A stretch of 64,000 nt of DNA from Hyphomicrobiales bacterium (GTDB taxonomy: Bacteria; Pseudomonadota; Alphaproteobacteria; Rhizobiales; CAJQND01): assembly GCA_028285595.1 (NCBI GenBank), contig JANQOW010000113.1, positions 1 through 64,000 of the forward strand, given 5' to 3'. Shown here one piece after another: positions 16,894-25,434 of this stretch; within the stretch, counting starts at the first letter, position 1, and each line of letters opens with the position of its first letter. A program made the translations under genes and the position numbers. The notes beneath the pieces were generated by a model. That model worked only from the letters and a program-made list of their open reading frames with translations. It had not been told where the DNA came from and did no database searches.

Positions 16894-17808
16894 CTATTCG
16901 TTCATCAATTGTGTGCGGGCAGCGTCCAGGCGGGCTAATTCCTCATCGCTGAGCGTCGGGTATTGTAAATCCAAGCCGGTCAGGGTTTGAACGATGACAT
17001 GGCCCACCAGCGCCCGCATCACCGGCTTATGGTCTGCCGGGATGATGTACCAAGGCGCGTGTTCCGTGCTCGTGGCCGCAAGCATGTCCTGGTAGGCGGT
17101 GTCATATATCTCCCAGTTGCCGCGCACTCTTAGGTCGCTGGTAGAGAATTTCCAGTTTTTCTCCGGCTCATTCAGCCGATCCAGAAAGCGCTGTTTCTGT
17201 TCGTCCTTGGAGACATGCAGGAAGAACTTCAAGATCACCGTGCCATTGCGCACCATGTGGCGCTCAAAGGCGTTGATGTCTTCATAACGCTCAGCCCAAA
17301 TGTGTTCGTCCACATGCTCGTCAGGAAGCTTCTGCCCCTCCAGGATGGCCGGGTTGACGCGCACCACCAGCACCTCTTCATAGTAGGAGCGGTTGAATAT
17401 GCCGATGCGTCCACGCTCAGGCAGATCTTTCCAGCAGCGCCAAAGGTAATTGTGGTCCAGTTCCTCCTTGGAGGGTGCTTTGAACGAGTGAACCTGACAG
17501 CCTTGCGGGTTCACGCCCGACATCACATGTTTGATCGTGCTGTCTTTGCCGGCTGCATCACGCGCTTGGAAGATCAGCAAAAGCGAATATCGGTCGTCCG
17601 CATAGAGCCGTTCCTGAGCGTCAGCCAGCTCACTTACTCGGGCTTTCAGAAACTTCTTTGCGCTTTTTTTCAGCTTGCGCTCGGACAGCGCGGCCATGGC
17701 CGGGGTTCCTGCCCAATCGGTGGCGCGTTCGGCGAGATCAATCCGCGCGCCTGGAGCCACGCGGAATTGAGATATGGGGATATCAGACCCGTTATTTTCA
17801 AAGCTCAT
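16894..17808 (-). CDS. ppk2: Polyphosphate kinase 2 family protein
   Basis: Soluble kinase of 304 residues that transfers phosphate between polyphosphate and nucleotides. The PPK2 fold shows LIFQARDAAGKDSTIKHVMS (Walker A-like), the lid element PSKEELDHNYLWRCWKDLP, GIFNRSYYEEVLVVRVNP and TVILKFFLHVSKDEQKQRF. The single-domain length (about 300) is that of class I or class III PPK2 and does not match the two-domain enzymes. Whether it prefers NDP or NMP cannot be told by eye. The gene is divergent from the class II aldolase gene with about 110 bp between starts. Confidence 0.9.
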   Translation of the reverse strand: MSFENNGSDIPISQFRVAPGARIDLAERATDWAGTPAMAALSERKLKKSAKKFLKARVSELADAQERLYADDRYSLLLIFQARDAAGKDSTIKHVMSGVNPQGCQVHSFKAPSKEELDHNYLWRCWKDLPERGRIGIFNRSYYEEVLVVRVNPAILEGQKLPDEHVDEHIWAERYEDINAFERHMVRNGTVILKFFLHVSKDEQKQRFLDRLNEPEKNWKFSTSDLRVRGNWEIYDTAYQDMLAATSTEHAPWYIIPADHKPVMRALVGHVIVQTLTGLDLQYPTLSDEELARLDAARTQLMNE

Positions 17809-17918
17809 GTGCGCATTCTAGCCGGTGGGCCAGACCGGTCAAATGGAGAGATCATCTCACTTTGGACCAGCCTTGCCCCATGATAGGCTTGCCACGATCA
17901 TGTAATGGGAGCTTTGCC

Positions 17919-18683
17919 ATGACCACCACCGTCCAACAGCTTCACCCACAACAGTTTTCAGACGAGGAATGGCAGATCCGGGTGGATCTCGCGGCTCTTC
18001 ACCGGCTCTATGTGAAATATGGCTGGACCGATCTTATCTACACCCATCTGACGGCCCGCGCGCCGGACAATTCGGAGCATTACCTGATCAAGCCTGATCA
18101 CCTGCTGATGGACGAGGTGTGTGCGTCAAACCTGATTAAGGTGGATATGGACGGCAACCTGGTGGCCGGCGACAGCCCGCCCAACCAAGCGGGGCATCTG
18201 ATCCACACTGCGGTGCTTCAGGCCCGCCCGGAGATCAACTTTGCCGCTCACACCCACTCGCGGGCCGGAGCCGCGGTAAGCTGCATGAAATGTGGGCTCT
18301 TGCCGCTTTCCCAACATGCCAACATGATCCTGCCAGCCGTGGCCCTGCACGAGTATCAGGATGTCACAAATGCTGAGGATGAGTGCGCCGCAATAGCCCG
18401 CGACCTGGGCGACAAGTTCGCACTGATCATGAACAATCACGGCCTCCTGGCCTGCGGGCGCACCATCGCGGAATGCTTCTATTACCTCTACTATCTGGAA
18501 ATGGCCTGCAAGATACAGGTGGATGTGCTGGCCAGCGGCCAGGATCCGCTCCTTGTTTCGCAAGAGATCGTGGATGGCCTTTACACCGACGGAGGTGTAC
18601 CGGACGCCGAGCCACCCGGAGTGCGCGTATGGCCCAGCATGCTCAGAATGCTCGACCGCATGGATGAAAGTTATAGACACTGA
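17919..18683 (+). CDS. Class II aldolase/adducin-family protein
   Basis: Zinc-dependent aldolase-fold protein of 254 residues. Metal-binding histidines are visible in FAAHTHSRAGAAVS (H-x-H) and in the later NNHGLLACG segment. YTHLTARAPDNSEHYLIKP and LAASGQDPLLVSQEI-like regions are typical of the adducin-like subgroup. Family members cleave or epimerise sugar phosphates, but the adducin-like branch includes many proteins of unknown substrate. The start at 17919 has GGGAG 8 bp upstream. It stands alone between PPK2 and the BrnA-like gene. Confidence 0.85.
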   Translation: MTTTVQQLHPQQFSDEEWQIRVDLAALHRLYVKYGWTDLIYTHLTARAPDNSEHYLIKPDHLLMDEVCASNLIKVDMDGNLVAGDSPPNQAGHLIHTAVLQARPEINFAAHTHSRAGAAVSCMKCGLLPLSQHANMILPAVALHEYQDVTNAEDECAAIARDLGDKFALIMNNHGLLACGRTIAECFYYLYYLEMACKIQVDVLASGQDPLLVSQEIVDGLYTDGGVPDAEPPGVRVWPSMLRMLDRMDESYRH

Positions 18684-18733
18684 ATTTATTTGTAGCGACA
18701 CAAATATTAAATTGGCATAATGCCCTTGCGATT

Positions 18734-18756
18734 CGTTAGCGCAATGCGCGCTAACG
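18734..18756. promoter_or_regulatory. Perfect 9-bp inverted repeat upstream of the BrnA-like gene
   Basis: CGTTAGCGC (18734-18742) and GCGCTAACG (18748-18756) form a perfect inverted repeat around a 5-nt centre, 27 bp before the ATG of the BrnA-like gene. A TTGGCATAAT stretch just upstream could be a -10 element. The position suits an autoregulatory operator of a ribbon-helix-helix antitoxin-like protein, but a hairpin role is also possible. Confidence 0.55.
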
Positions 18757-18783
18757 TGCATTCTTAGATGTAAGGGCAGGAAA

Positions 18784-19110
18784 ATGCATAGAGCCGATCC
18801 CTTCATGTTGGATGACGACATCGCAGCAGACGATGACGTCCCTCCAAAAAAACCTACCACGACCACACCGGTCCAGACACGCGCCCCGGACCCTGCGCCA
18901 CCATCTCCGCCGGTGGTCAAAGCATCACCACCAGAGCCGCCTAAAGCCAAAGCGAAAGCAAAGCGCGGCCGCCCGAAATCCGACAATCCCAAGCGTCAGA
19001 TCACGCTTCGTCTCGATGCGGAAATTGTTGAGCACTTTAAAGGCAGCGGCCGGGGATGGCAGACGCGGATCAACGGTGCGCTGCGCGAAGCGGTCGGGTT
19101 AAAAAAGTAG
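18784..19110 (+). CDS. Orphan BrnA-antitoxin-like protein with AT-hook-like linker
   Basis: Small protein of 108 residues. The N-terminal 50 residues are acidic then Pro/Thr-rich and probably disordered. A basic KRGRPKSDNPKR segment resembles an AT hook. The C-terminal 40 residues, with QITLRLDAEIVEHFK and GRGWQTRINGALREAV, match the ribbon-helix-helix end of BrnA antitoxins (PF14384). No BrnT toxin gene lies on either side, so this is probably a stand-alone DNA-binding protein. AAGGGCAGG precedes the ATG. A perfect inverted repeat lies just upstream. Confidence 0.8.
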   Translation: MHRADPFMLDDDIAADDDVPPKKPTTTTPVQTRAPDPAPPSPPVVKASPPEPPKAKAKAKRGRPKSDNPKRQITLRLDAEIVEHFKGSGRGWQTRINGALREAVGLKK

Positions 19111-19183
19111 TGTCAAAAATAAAAACATGAGTCGCATCTGCGCTTTAGTAGTGCTGGCTCATTCATAACCTGAGGCCAGAATA

Positions 19184-20011
19184 ATGTCGGTACGCTACGG
19201 CACAGTCGAGGCCCCCGGCGCGGATGTGCGCTACATGCAACAAGGCCAAGGTCCGGACGTGGTCTGGGTACCGGCGGGCGACCAAACGCACGATGTCTAT
19301 CAGGCCCAGTTCGATGCCCTGAGCGCGCGATACCGCTGCACCGCATTCGACCCGCGCGAGGCTGGCAAGACCGTGGCACATGATCCGGCGCCCTGGCCGA
19401 TCGAACAGTTTGCCAGCGATTGCGCTGCCTTGATTGCCGCAGTGTGTGAGCCGCCTGTGGTGGTGATCGGGCTCTCGCTGGGCGCGCTGATCACCCAGGA
19501 AATGTGTCTGGGCTATCCGGAGTTGGTGCGCCTCGGCATCCCCATGGGCACCATGGCCCGCAAAACCGGCTATGCGCTGGAGTGGGAGCGCGCTGAGATC
19601 GACATGGCGGCGAAGGGGCTTTCTCTGCCCGCCGACTTTTCGGTGATCCACTATGCGGCCCTTTCCTATCCTGCTGAGGTTTTGGGCGATGATGCGCTCT
19701 GGGACCGGTGCCGGCCCTTTGTGGCGAGCGCCTATGAAGATCGCGACCCGCGCATGCTGGCTGCCCAATGGCAGGCATGCCTGGAGTATGACAGCCTGGA
19801 GCGTCTACCGAACTGCCAAGTGCCGATCCACGTGATTGCGTTCGAGCAGGACCTGCAAACCCCGCCCGCCAGGGGTAAGGCAGTGGCGGATGCTGCTGCC
19901 GACGGTCACTTTCACCTTTTGGAGGGAATGGGCCACTTTTCCATCTTTGGGCATCGTCCGGAGGAGGTGACGGCCTGCATCGATGAGATACTGCGCCGGT
20001 ACGAGCGATAA
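19184..20011 (+). CDS. Alpha/beta-fold hydrolase
   Basis: Soluble hydrolase of 275 residues with the catalytic triad readable: nucleophile Ser98 in VIGLSLGAL, an acidic residue in the EQDLQTPPARG loop and His in GMGHFSIFGH. The opening GTVEAPGADVRYMQQGQGPD and the lack of a signal peptide suit a cytoplasmic esterase or C-C hydrolase. GAGG sits 8 bp upstream of the ATG. The substrate cannot be assigned. No operon partner is evident. Confidence 0.85.
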   Translation: MSVRYGTVEAPGADVRYMQQGQGPDVVWVPAGDQTHDVYQAQFDALSARYRCTAFDPREAGKTVAHDPAPWPIEQFASDCAALIAAVCEPPVVVIGLSLGALITQEMCLGYPELVRLGIPMGTMARKTGYALEWERAEIDMAAKGLSLPADFSVIHYAALSYPAEVLGDDALWDRCRPFVASAYEDRDPRMLAAQWQACLEYDSLERLPNCQVPIHVIAFEQDLQTPPARGKAVADAAADGHFHLLEGMGHFSIFGHRPEEVTACIDEILRRYER

Positions 20012-20072
20012 ATCCGCGCGTCAGAAGGCCAATCTTAACCTTTCAGAAGGGATAATCCCGGTAAGGTTCTGA

Positions 20073-20087
20073 TTAACCACTTGTTAG
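20073..20087. promoter_or_regulatory. Candidate CtrA box upstream of eipA
   Basis: TTAA-CCACTTG-TTAG at 20073-20087 matches the CtrA consensus TTAA-N7-TTAA at 7 of 8 defined bases. It lies about 180 bp before the eipA start. The Brucella orthologue is reported to be a direct CtrA target, which makes this one-mismatch site credible. A second TTAACC occurs at about 20035. A CCGGTT/AACCGG hairpin at 20205-20222 lies in the leader. Confidence 0.5.
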
Positions 20088-20266
20088 GCTGAGCGCCATT
20101 CTGCTGCCCTGATTTCAGGCTAAAAGATCGGCTCATAAGCCTCTCAGGCAAAAAGAAAATCAAGCGTCAAATCGAGATAAGACAGGTGCCGAGCGCCGGA
20201 TGAGCCGGTTTGTTTGAACCGGATCTCCGATCCATTTGTTTGTTGAGTAACGCGTGAGTACCTAGA

Positions 20267-20947
20267 ATGATCACCACTTCCAAATACAACGAGCTTTTGG
20301 CCGGATGCGCGTTTGCACTGGGTCTGGCGCTGGCTTGCGCCGCATTCACCCAGAAGGCTTCTGCGGAAGCGAACGATAACTCCTATCGCGCGCCAGCCAA
20401 ATCCTTTTCCACCTCCAGTTCTTATCGCACGGCGGCCTACACGCCGAAGGAAGAGTATCCGGCCCAAACCTATACGCCCGATGAAATCGTAGCCGCAGGG
20501 CATGAGTTCTTCGGAAAGACCACAGGCGGTCTGGCCAAGGTCGTTCAACACTCCTTCGGTTATGAAGGGTCCCCCACGGGCTACATTGTCGGCGAAGAAG
20601 CTGCGGGGGCCTTCTTCGGTGGCCTCAGATATGGCGAAGGCATTTTGCACATGAAGGGCCAGCCAAAGCGCAAGGTCTACTGGCAGGGCCCCTCGCTTGG
20701 TCTTGATGTGGGCGGCAACGGCTCGCGCACCATGGTTTTGATCTACCATATGCACAGGCCTGAACAGCTCTTTCAGCGCTATACCGGAATTGAGGGCTCG
20801 GCCTACATTGTGGGCGGTGCCGGGGTCAATTTCCAGAGATCAACCGACGTGGTTCTAGCGCCCATTCGCACCGGCATCGGCGCCCGGTTGGGAGCGAACA
20901 TCGGATACCTCAAGTATACCGAAACACCCACTTGGAACCCGTTCTAA
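20267..20947 (+). CDS. eipA: EipA, DUF1134 envelope integrity protein
   Basis: Periplasmic protein of 226 residues. An N-terminal signal peptide (LLAGCAFALGLALACAAFTQKASAEA) precedes the DUF1134 domain, recognisable by YTPDEIVAAGHEFFGKTTGG, YEGSPTGYIVGEEAAGAFF, YGEGILHMKG, GPSLGLDVGGNGSRTMVLIY and a C-terminal GARLGANIGYLKYT. In Brucella, EipA folds as a small beta-barrel and is needed for cell-envelope integrity and division; orthologues are widespread in Alphaproteobacteria. It stands alone with a terminator behind it. The ribosome binding site is weak but the frame is unambiguous. Confidence 0.9.
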   Translation: MITTSKYNELLAGCAFALGLALACAAFTQKASAEANDNSYRAPAKSFSTSSSYRTAAYTPKEEYPAQTYTPDEIVAAGHEFFGKTTGGLAKVVQHSFGYEGSPTGYIVGEEAAGAFFGGLRYGEGILHMKGQPKRKVYWQGPSLGLDVGGNGSRTMVLIYHMHRPEQLFQRYTGIEGSAYIVGGAGVNFQRSTDVVLAPIRTGIGARLGANIGYLKYTETPTWNPF

Positions 20948-20965
20948 GGCGATCCCCCAGAACAG

Positions 20966-21005
20966 CTTAGGGCGCGCTCTACAGCGCGCCTTAAGCCTTG
21001 TTTTG
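20966..21005 (+). terminator. Intrinsic terminator after eipA
   Basis: GGCGCGCT (20971-20978) pairs with AGCGCGCC (20983-20990) around a CTAC loop. The stem extends outward through GCTTA/TTAAGC with one bulge and is followed by a T-rich run (CCTTGTTTT). Position 20 bp after the eipA stop supports termination. Confidence 0.75.
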
Positions 21006-21296
21006 CGTCCATTTTTTGTTTTGCCAGTTCTGGTTACATGAACCATTGTGTTCGCGTTTCTCTCTCACAATTTATTGAGAGACATTAACTTTTCTTACAA
21101 TTTTCTGAAAATTTGTTGTGTAGTGTGCGAATGCGCACTTCACTAATGACGCTCGGTGCCTGTATGTTAGCCTACGGGGATGAAAGCTGAGACCACCAAT
21201 GCTGCTGGCGAACCTTTGGATTGAGTGCGCTTAGAGCTGGCATAGCGTTTGCGATCCGGCCAGCATGGTTGGCAACAAATTAGGTGAGTGGTGCGT
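20997..21296. other. AT-rich promoter region
   Basis: About 300 bp between the eipA terminator and the coiled-coil protein gene. It is noticeably AT-rich (poly-T tracts and AATTTTCTGAAAATTTG at 21099-21115, itself an imperfect palindrome) against a GC-rich background. I see no coding frame. It presumably carries the promoter of the downstream gene. Confidence 0.35.
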
Positions 21297-22538
21297 ATGT
21301 CTCAAATAGAGACGATCATGCTCTTTGCGCTGGGTTTCATCCTGGCTGCGCTGATAGCAATGTTTCTCGGCCGTGGGCTTTGGAACTACGGCGTCAAAAT
21401 AGGTCAACGGCGGATGCAGAAACTGTCGCCGCTCTCCATCACGGAGGTGCAGGCGGACAGAGATCGGCTGCGTGCAGAATACGCCGTGATGACCCGCAAG
21501 CTTGAGCTCAGGCTGGACGATTTGAAAGACCGCATGGCCGAGCAGATGGCCGAGGTTTCGCGCAACAAAACCCGCATTGAAGACCTACATGCCGAAATCG
21601 ATGAACGCGATCAGCTTCTGGCCGAACGCGAGGCGGAATCGGCGGCCATGAAATCGAAGTTTGAACCGCTGGAAACCGAACTGGCCTCGCGCACGGCCTC
21701 CATCCAGCAGCTCAAAGAGCAGCTCCGCAACAAATCCGAACAGGCTGAAAACGCACAGCGCGAGGTGGTTCAGATGCGCGTGCGGCTTGAGGAGAAAGAC
21801 AACCTCATTGCAGAATTGGAAACAAATGCGGCCGCGGCGCTGCACAAAAGCGAGATCGACAAGGCCATCACCGACAAGGTGGCGCACCTCTCCAAGCTGA
21901 CCGAGACCATTCAAGAGCACAAAAACAATCTGAACACGCAACAAGAAGAAATCCGCTCATTGGAAACAAGCCTCAAGGACGCCGAAAAGAAGACGGATCA
22001 GGCAGCCAGCGCGAAAAACACCAAGCGGCTCTCTGAAAACGCAGGCGCGCTTGAGAAATCAATGTCAGAGGCCGAGCAAGAGGCCCAAAAGCTGCACAAT
22101 GAGCTGGAAGAGCTGGACAAGGTTTGGGAAGAGCGGAGCAAGAAGGCGGACGCTCCGAAAAAGGCTGCTGAAGAGACCAAATCCGAACCACGCAAGAGCG
22201 CAACGGTGACACCTCTGCGCAAGCCCGGCGCGGCGGCCGCAAAAGCTGCTGACAGCAAGAGTGCGAGCGAAGCCGACAACAAGGCTGAGGAAGAGAAAAC
22301 AGTCGCCCCGAAATCCGTGGCTGCCAAGATGATCGCCGCTGCAAAGTCCAGTGCCAGCGACAAGACACAGCCTGAGGAAAAGGCCAAAGACGAGACCGTA
22401 GAAGCCGAGGTGAAGGCGGCCGCGCCTGCCAAGAACGGGACAAACGGAGCGGCCAACGGGGCCGGCGGCACCAAGGTGCAGAAAGTGCTCTCGCTGGCAC
22501 AGCGCATCAGAGCTCTGCAGAACGAGATCTCCAATTAG
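21297..22538 (+). CDS. Membrane-anchored coiled-coil protein, function unknown
   Basis: Protein of 413 residues. One N-terminal transmembrane helix (IMLFALGFILAALIAMFLG) is followed by about 230 residues of charged heptad-rich coiled coil and a low-complexity Ala/Lys/Glu tail. The last 25 residues (KVQKVLSLAQRIRALQNEI) are again ordered. Similar proteins occur in Hyphomicrobiales and may be cell-shape or division scaffolds, but no family function is established that I can name. The ATG at 21297 is preferred over a GTG at 21288 because AGGTGAG lies 8 bp before it. Confidence 0.7.
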   Translation: MSQIETIMLFALGFILAALIAMFLGRGLWNYGVKIGQRRMQKLSPLSITEVQADRDRLRAEYAVMTRKLELRLDDLKDRMAEQMAEVSRNKTRIEDLHAEIDERDQLLAEREAESAAMKSKFEPLETELASRTASIQQLKEQLRNKSEQAENAQREVVQMRVRLEEKDNLIAELETNAAAALHKSEIDKAITDKVAHLSKLTETIQEHKNNLNTQQEEIRSLETSLKDAEKKTDQAASAKNTKRLSENAGALEKSMSEAEQEAQKLHNELEELDKVWEERSKKADAPKKAAEETKSEPRKSATVTPLRKPGAAAAKAADSKSASEADNKAEEEKTVAPKSVAAKMIAAAKSSASDKTQPEEKAKDETVEAEVKAAAPAKNGTNGAANGAGGTKVQKVLSLAQRIRALQNEISN

Positions 22539-22541
22539 GTG

Positions 22542-23294
22542 TCAGAGACCGGTCAGCCCATCCCAGATCAGCTTGAACGAGACGATCAGCACCGCTGAGT
22601 AGGTGATGGCGTAGAATGTGTCCTGCGGGGTGATCTTCACCAGCTTTACGCCGGCCAAGGTCGCCAGCGGCGCAAGGGGCAGCAAAATCGCCGATGTGGC
22701 CAGGTTTTCCGCATTGAACTGCCCCAGATAGAAGTAAGGCACCACCTTCACCAGATTGACGACGGAAAAGAAGATTATGGCCGTGCCCGCGAACAACTTG
22801 CTGTCCATGCGCAACGGTAACGTATACATCTGGTAGGGCGGTCCGCCCGCGTGAGAGACAAAGCTGGTGAAGCCGGCCACCGCGCCCCAAAACAGCCCCT
22901 TTGGCCAGGAGTGCGGACGCGATTCCTTCGACTTGGCGCCTCCCAGAAAATAGCTGGCAGAAAAAGCCAGTGCCACACACCCCACAATCAGGCGGATGTG
23001 GGCGTCGGTCACGTAAGCCGCTGTGAGCCAGCCCAGAACGATGCCCACAATGGCCGCCGGGATCATGATGATGAGTGTCTTCTTGTTGTAGGTGCCGCGC
23101 CAGGCCCACAGCCCCACCATATCCATGCAGATCAAGATCGGCAGCATGATGCCTGCGGCTTGAATGGGCGGGATCCTGAGCGAAAGCAGAGGCACAGCCA
23201 AAAGAGCAATGGCACCGCCAAAGCCGCCCTTTGACAGGCCAATCAGCAGAACAGCCGGGATCGCAGCGGCGTAAAACAGCGGATCTTCGATCAT
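22542..23294 (-). CDS. TauE/SafE-family sulfite/organosulfonate exporter-like protein
   Basis: Integral membrane protein of about 250 residues with eight or so hydrophobic helices. Family marks are GLSKGGFGGAIALLAVPLLSL near the N terminus and the repeated GFTSFVSHAGGPPYQMYTLP in the second half. TauE/SafE proteins are proposed to export sulfite, sulfoacetate or related anions. ATG at 23294 is chosen over a TTG at 23312. The gene converges on the coiled-coil protein with 3 bp between stop codons. No sulfonate genes are nearby. Confidence 0.88.
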   Translation of the reverse strand: MIEDPLFYAAAIPAVLLIGLSKGGFGGAIALLAVPLLSLRIPPIQAAGIMLPILICMDMVGLWAWRGTYNKKTLIIMIPAAIVGIVLGWLTAAYVTDAHIRLIVGCVALAFSASYFLGGAKSKESRPHSWPKGLFWGAVAGFTSFVSHAGGPPYQMYTLPLRMDSKLFAGTAIIFFSVVNLVKVVPYFYLGQFNAENLATSAILLPLAPLATLAGVKLVKITPQDTFYAITYSAVLIVSFKLIWDGLTGL

Positions 23295-23450
23295 GTTACC
23301 AGGAAGCACCAAGATGTGGTCGAACCAAGAGCTAATGCCATAGTCTTAGCCACGACCACTTGCAATCTCTGCTGAGCGGTGGGAAACCAATTGTGGGAAC
23401 ATTAGTGGGCGCGCATCAAGCTGCAGCCCTTTGCTGCAGGAGGCGGAAGA

Positions 23451-25352
23451 ATGAGCCAGTATCATGCAACCTACGAGGCGTGGAAGACCGACCCGGAAAG
23501 CTTCTGGGAAGAGGCGGCGCGCGAGATCAGCTGGAGCAAACCAGCAGATAAGGTCTATGAGGCCGTGGACGGACTGGACCGCTGGTTCGTGGGAGCGGAG
23601 TGCAACACTTGCTACAACTGCCTGGATCGCCATGTGGAAGATGGACGCGCTGATCAGCTCGCCGTGATCTATGACAGCCCCATCACTGGCAAGAAGGCGA
23701 CATTCACCTACCAGGAGCTGCTGCACGAAGTGGCGACACTCGCCGCGGTCTTGAAAGCACAAGGGGTTGAGAAAGGCGACCGGGTGATCTGCTACATGCC
23801 CATGATCCCCGAAGCCACATTCGCCATGCTGGCCTGCGCACGTATTGGCGCGGTGCACTCGGTGGTTTTTGGCGGTTTTGCCCCCAAGGAGCTGGCGACG
23901 CGGATTGACGATGCCAAGCCGAAGCTCATCGTTACCGCGTCCTGCGGCATCGAGCCGGGCCGGATCGTGGAGTACAAGCCTTTGCTCGATGAGGCGATTG
24001 ACATCTCAGCGCACAAACCTGAGGGCTGCATTCTGCTTCAGCGCCCAGAGGCCGAAGCCTCCATGATCGATGGCCGCGACAAGGACTGGGCCGAGTTGGT
24101 CAGCGCGGCAAAGGCTGCCGGCGAGACAGCGGAGTGTGTGCCGGTCGCCGCGACCGACCCGCTCTATATCCTCTATACCTCGGGCACTACGGGCGTGCCC
24201 AAGGGCGTGGTGCGCGACAATGGGGGCCATATGGTCGCTCTCAAGTGGACCATGTGGAATATGTACGGCGTCTCGCCTGGAGACATCTGGTGGACTGCGT
24301 CCGATGTGGGCTGGGTTGTGGGCCATTCTTACATCGTTTACGCCCCCCTGCTGCACGGCTGCACCACCATCGTGTTTGAAGGAAAACCGGTGGGAACGCC
24401 GGATGCCGGCACGTTCTGGCGGGTGATTTCCGAACATGGCGTCAACGCGCTCTTCACCGCGCCCACCGCGTTCCGGGCCATTAAGAAAGAAGATCCCAAA
24501 GGTGAAATGATCGGCAATTACGACATGTCGAGCTTCAAGACCTTGTTCCTGGCCGGCGAGCGGGCTGATCCCGACACGCTGCAATGGGCCGAGGAGAAGT
24601 TGCAGGTGCCGGTGATCGATCATTGGTGGCAGACAGAGACCGGCTGGACCATTGCCGGCAACCCGGTGGGTCTTGGCGTTCTTCCGGTCAAGCATGGCTC
24701 CTCCACCGTGCCGATGCCGGGCTATCACATGCGCATTCTGGATGATGAAGGCAATGAGGTGAAGCGCGGCGATATTGGCGCGATTTGCGTGAAGCTGCCG
24801 CTGCCGCCCGGCTGTCTGCCCACCCTGTGGCAGGACGATGAGCGCTTCCAGGAGAGCTACATGTCCGCTTTCCCCGGCCACTATGAGACCTCTGATGCAG
24901 GCTATATGGATGAGGACGGCTACATCTACATCATGGCCCGCACGGACGACATCATCAACGTGGCCGGCCACCGGCTGTCCACGGGCGGCATGGAAGAGGT
25001 TCTGGCCTCGCACCCGGATGTGGCCGAGTGCGCCGTTTTGGGGATCGCAGACACCCTCAAGGGGCAGATTCCGGCTGGATTCATTGTGCTGAACTCCGGA
25101 GTTGACCGCGCTGCCGATGAAATTGAGCGCGAATGTGTGGGGCTCGTGCGACAGAAGATCGGTCCTGTCGCAGCGTTCAAGACCGCTGTCACCGTGGCAC
25201 GGCTGCCCAAAACCCGGTCAGGCAAGATCTTGCGCGGCACCATGCGTAAAATTGCCGACGGTGAAGACTGGTCCATGCCAGCCACCATCGATGATCCGGC
25301 CATTCTCGATGAAATAACGGATGCAATGAAGGATCGGGGCCTGGTGGGCTGA
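23451..25352 (+). CDS. prpE: Propionyl-CoA synthetase PrpE
   Basis: ATP-dependent acyl-CoA synthetase of 633 residues making propionyl-CoA (and some acetyl-CoA) from the free acid. The acetyl-CoA-synthetase-type N terminus, IYDSPITGKKATFTYQELL, SVVFGGFAPKELATRIDDAK, ASCGIEPGRIVEYKPLLDEA, the AMP-binding YTSGTTGVPKGVVRDNGG and the catalytic-lysine PKTRSGKILRG near the C terminus are all present. The combination, especially the SCGIEPGR stretch, distinguishes PrpE from AcsA. AGGAGGCGGAAG precedes the ATG. An inverted CTGCAG pair (23421-23438) lies in the leader next to the ribosome binding site. Confidence 0.92.
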   Translation: MSQYHATYEAWKTDPESFWEEAAREISWSKPADKVYEAVDGLDRWFVGAECNTCYNCLDRHVEDGRADQLAVIYDSPITGKKATFTYQELLHEVATLAAVLKAQGVEKGDRVICYMPMIPEATFAMLACARIGAVHSVVFGGFAPKELATRIDDAKPKLIVTASCGIEPGRIVEYKPLLDEAIDISAHKPEGCILLQRPEAEASMIDGRDKDWAELVSAAKAAGETAECVPVAATDPLYILYTSGTTGVPKGVVRDNGGHMVALKWTMWNMYGVSPGDIWWTASDVGWVVGHSYIVYAPLLHGCTTIVFEGKPVGTPDAGTFWRVISEHGVNALFTAPTAFRAIKKEDPKGEMIGNYDMSSFKTLFLAGERADPDTLQWAEEKLQVPVIDHWWQTETGWTIAGNPVGLGVLPVKHGSSTVPMPGYHMRILDDEGNEVKRGDIGAICVKLPLPPGCLPTLWQDDERFQESYMSAFPGHYETSDAGYMDEDGYIYIMARTDDIINVAGHRLSTGGMEEVLASHPDVAECAVLGIADTLKGQIPAGFIVLNSGVDRAADEIERECVGLVRQKIGPVAAFKTAVTVARLPKTRSGKILRGTMRKIADGEDWSMPATIDDPAILDEITDAMKDRGLVG

Positions 25353-25434
25353 GGCCCAAGCGTGACTTGAAACTCTCTCTGCGCCCCGCCAAATTGCCAC
25401 CAGGTGTTTCTGTTCACGTCATCAATCTTGGGGC

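Noticed and set aside
24006-25013. 335-codon minus-strand frame inside prpE
   Set aside because: Shadow of the propionyl-CoA synthetase gene; Arg/His-rich, no ribosome binding site, no family match.
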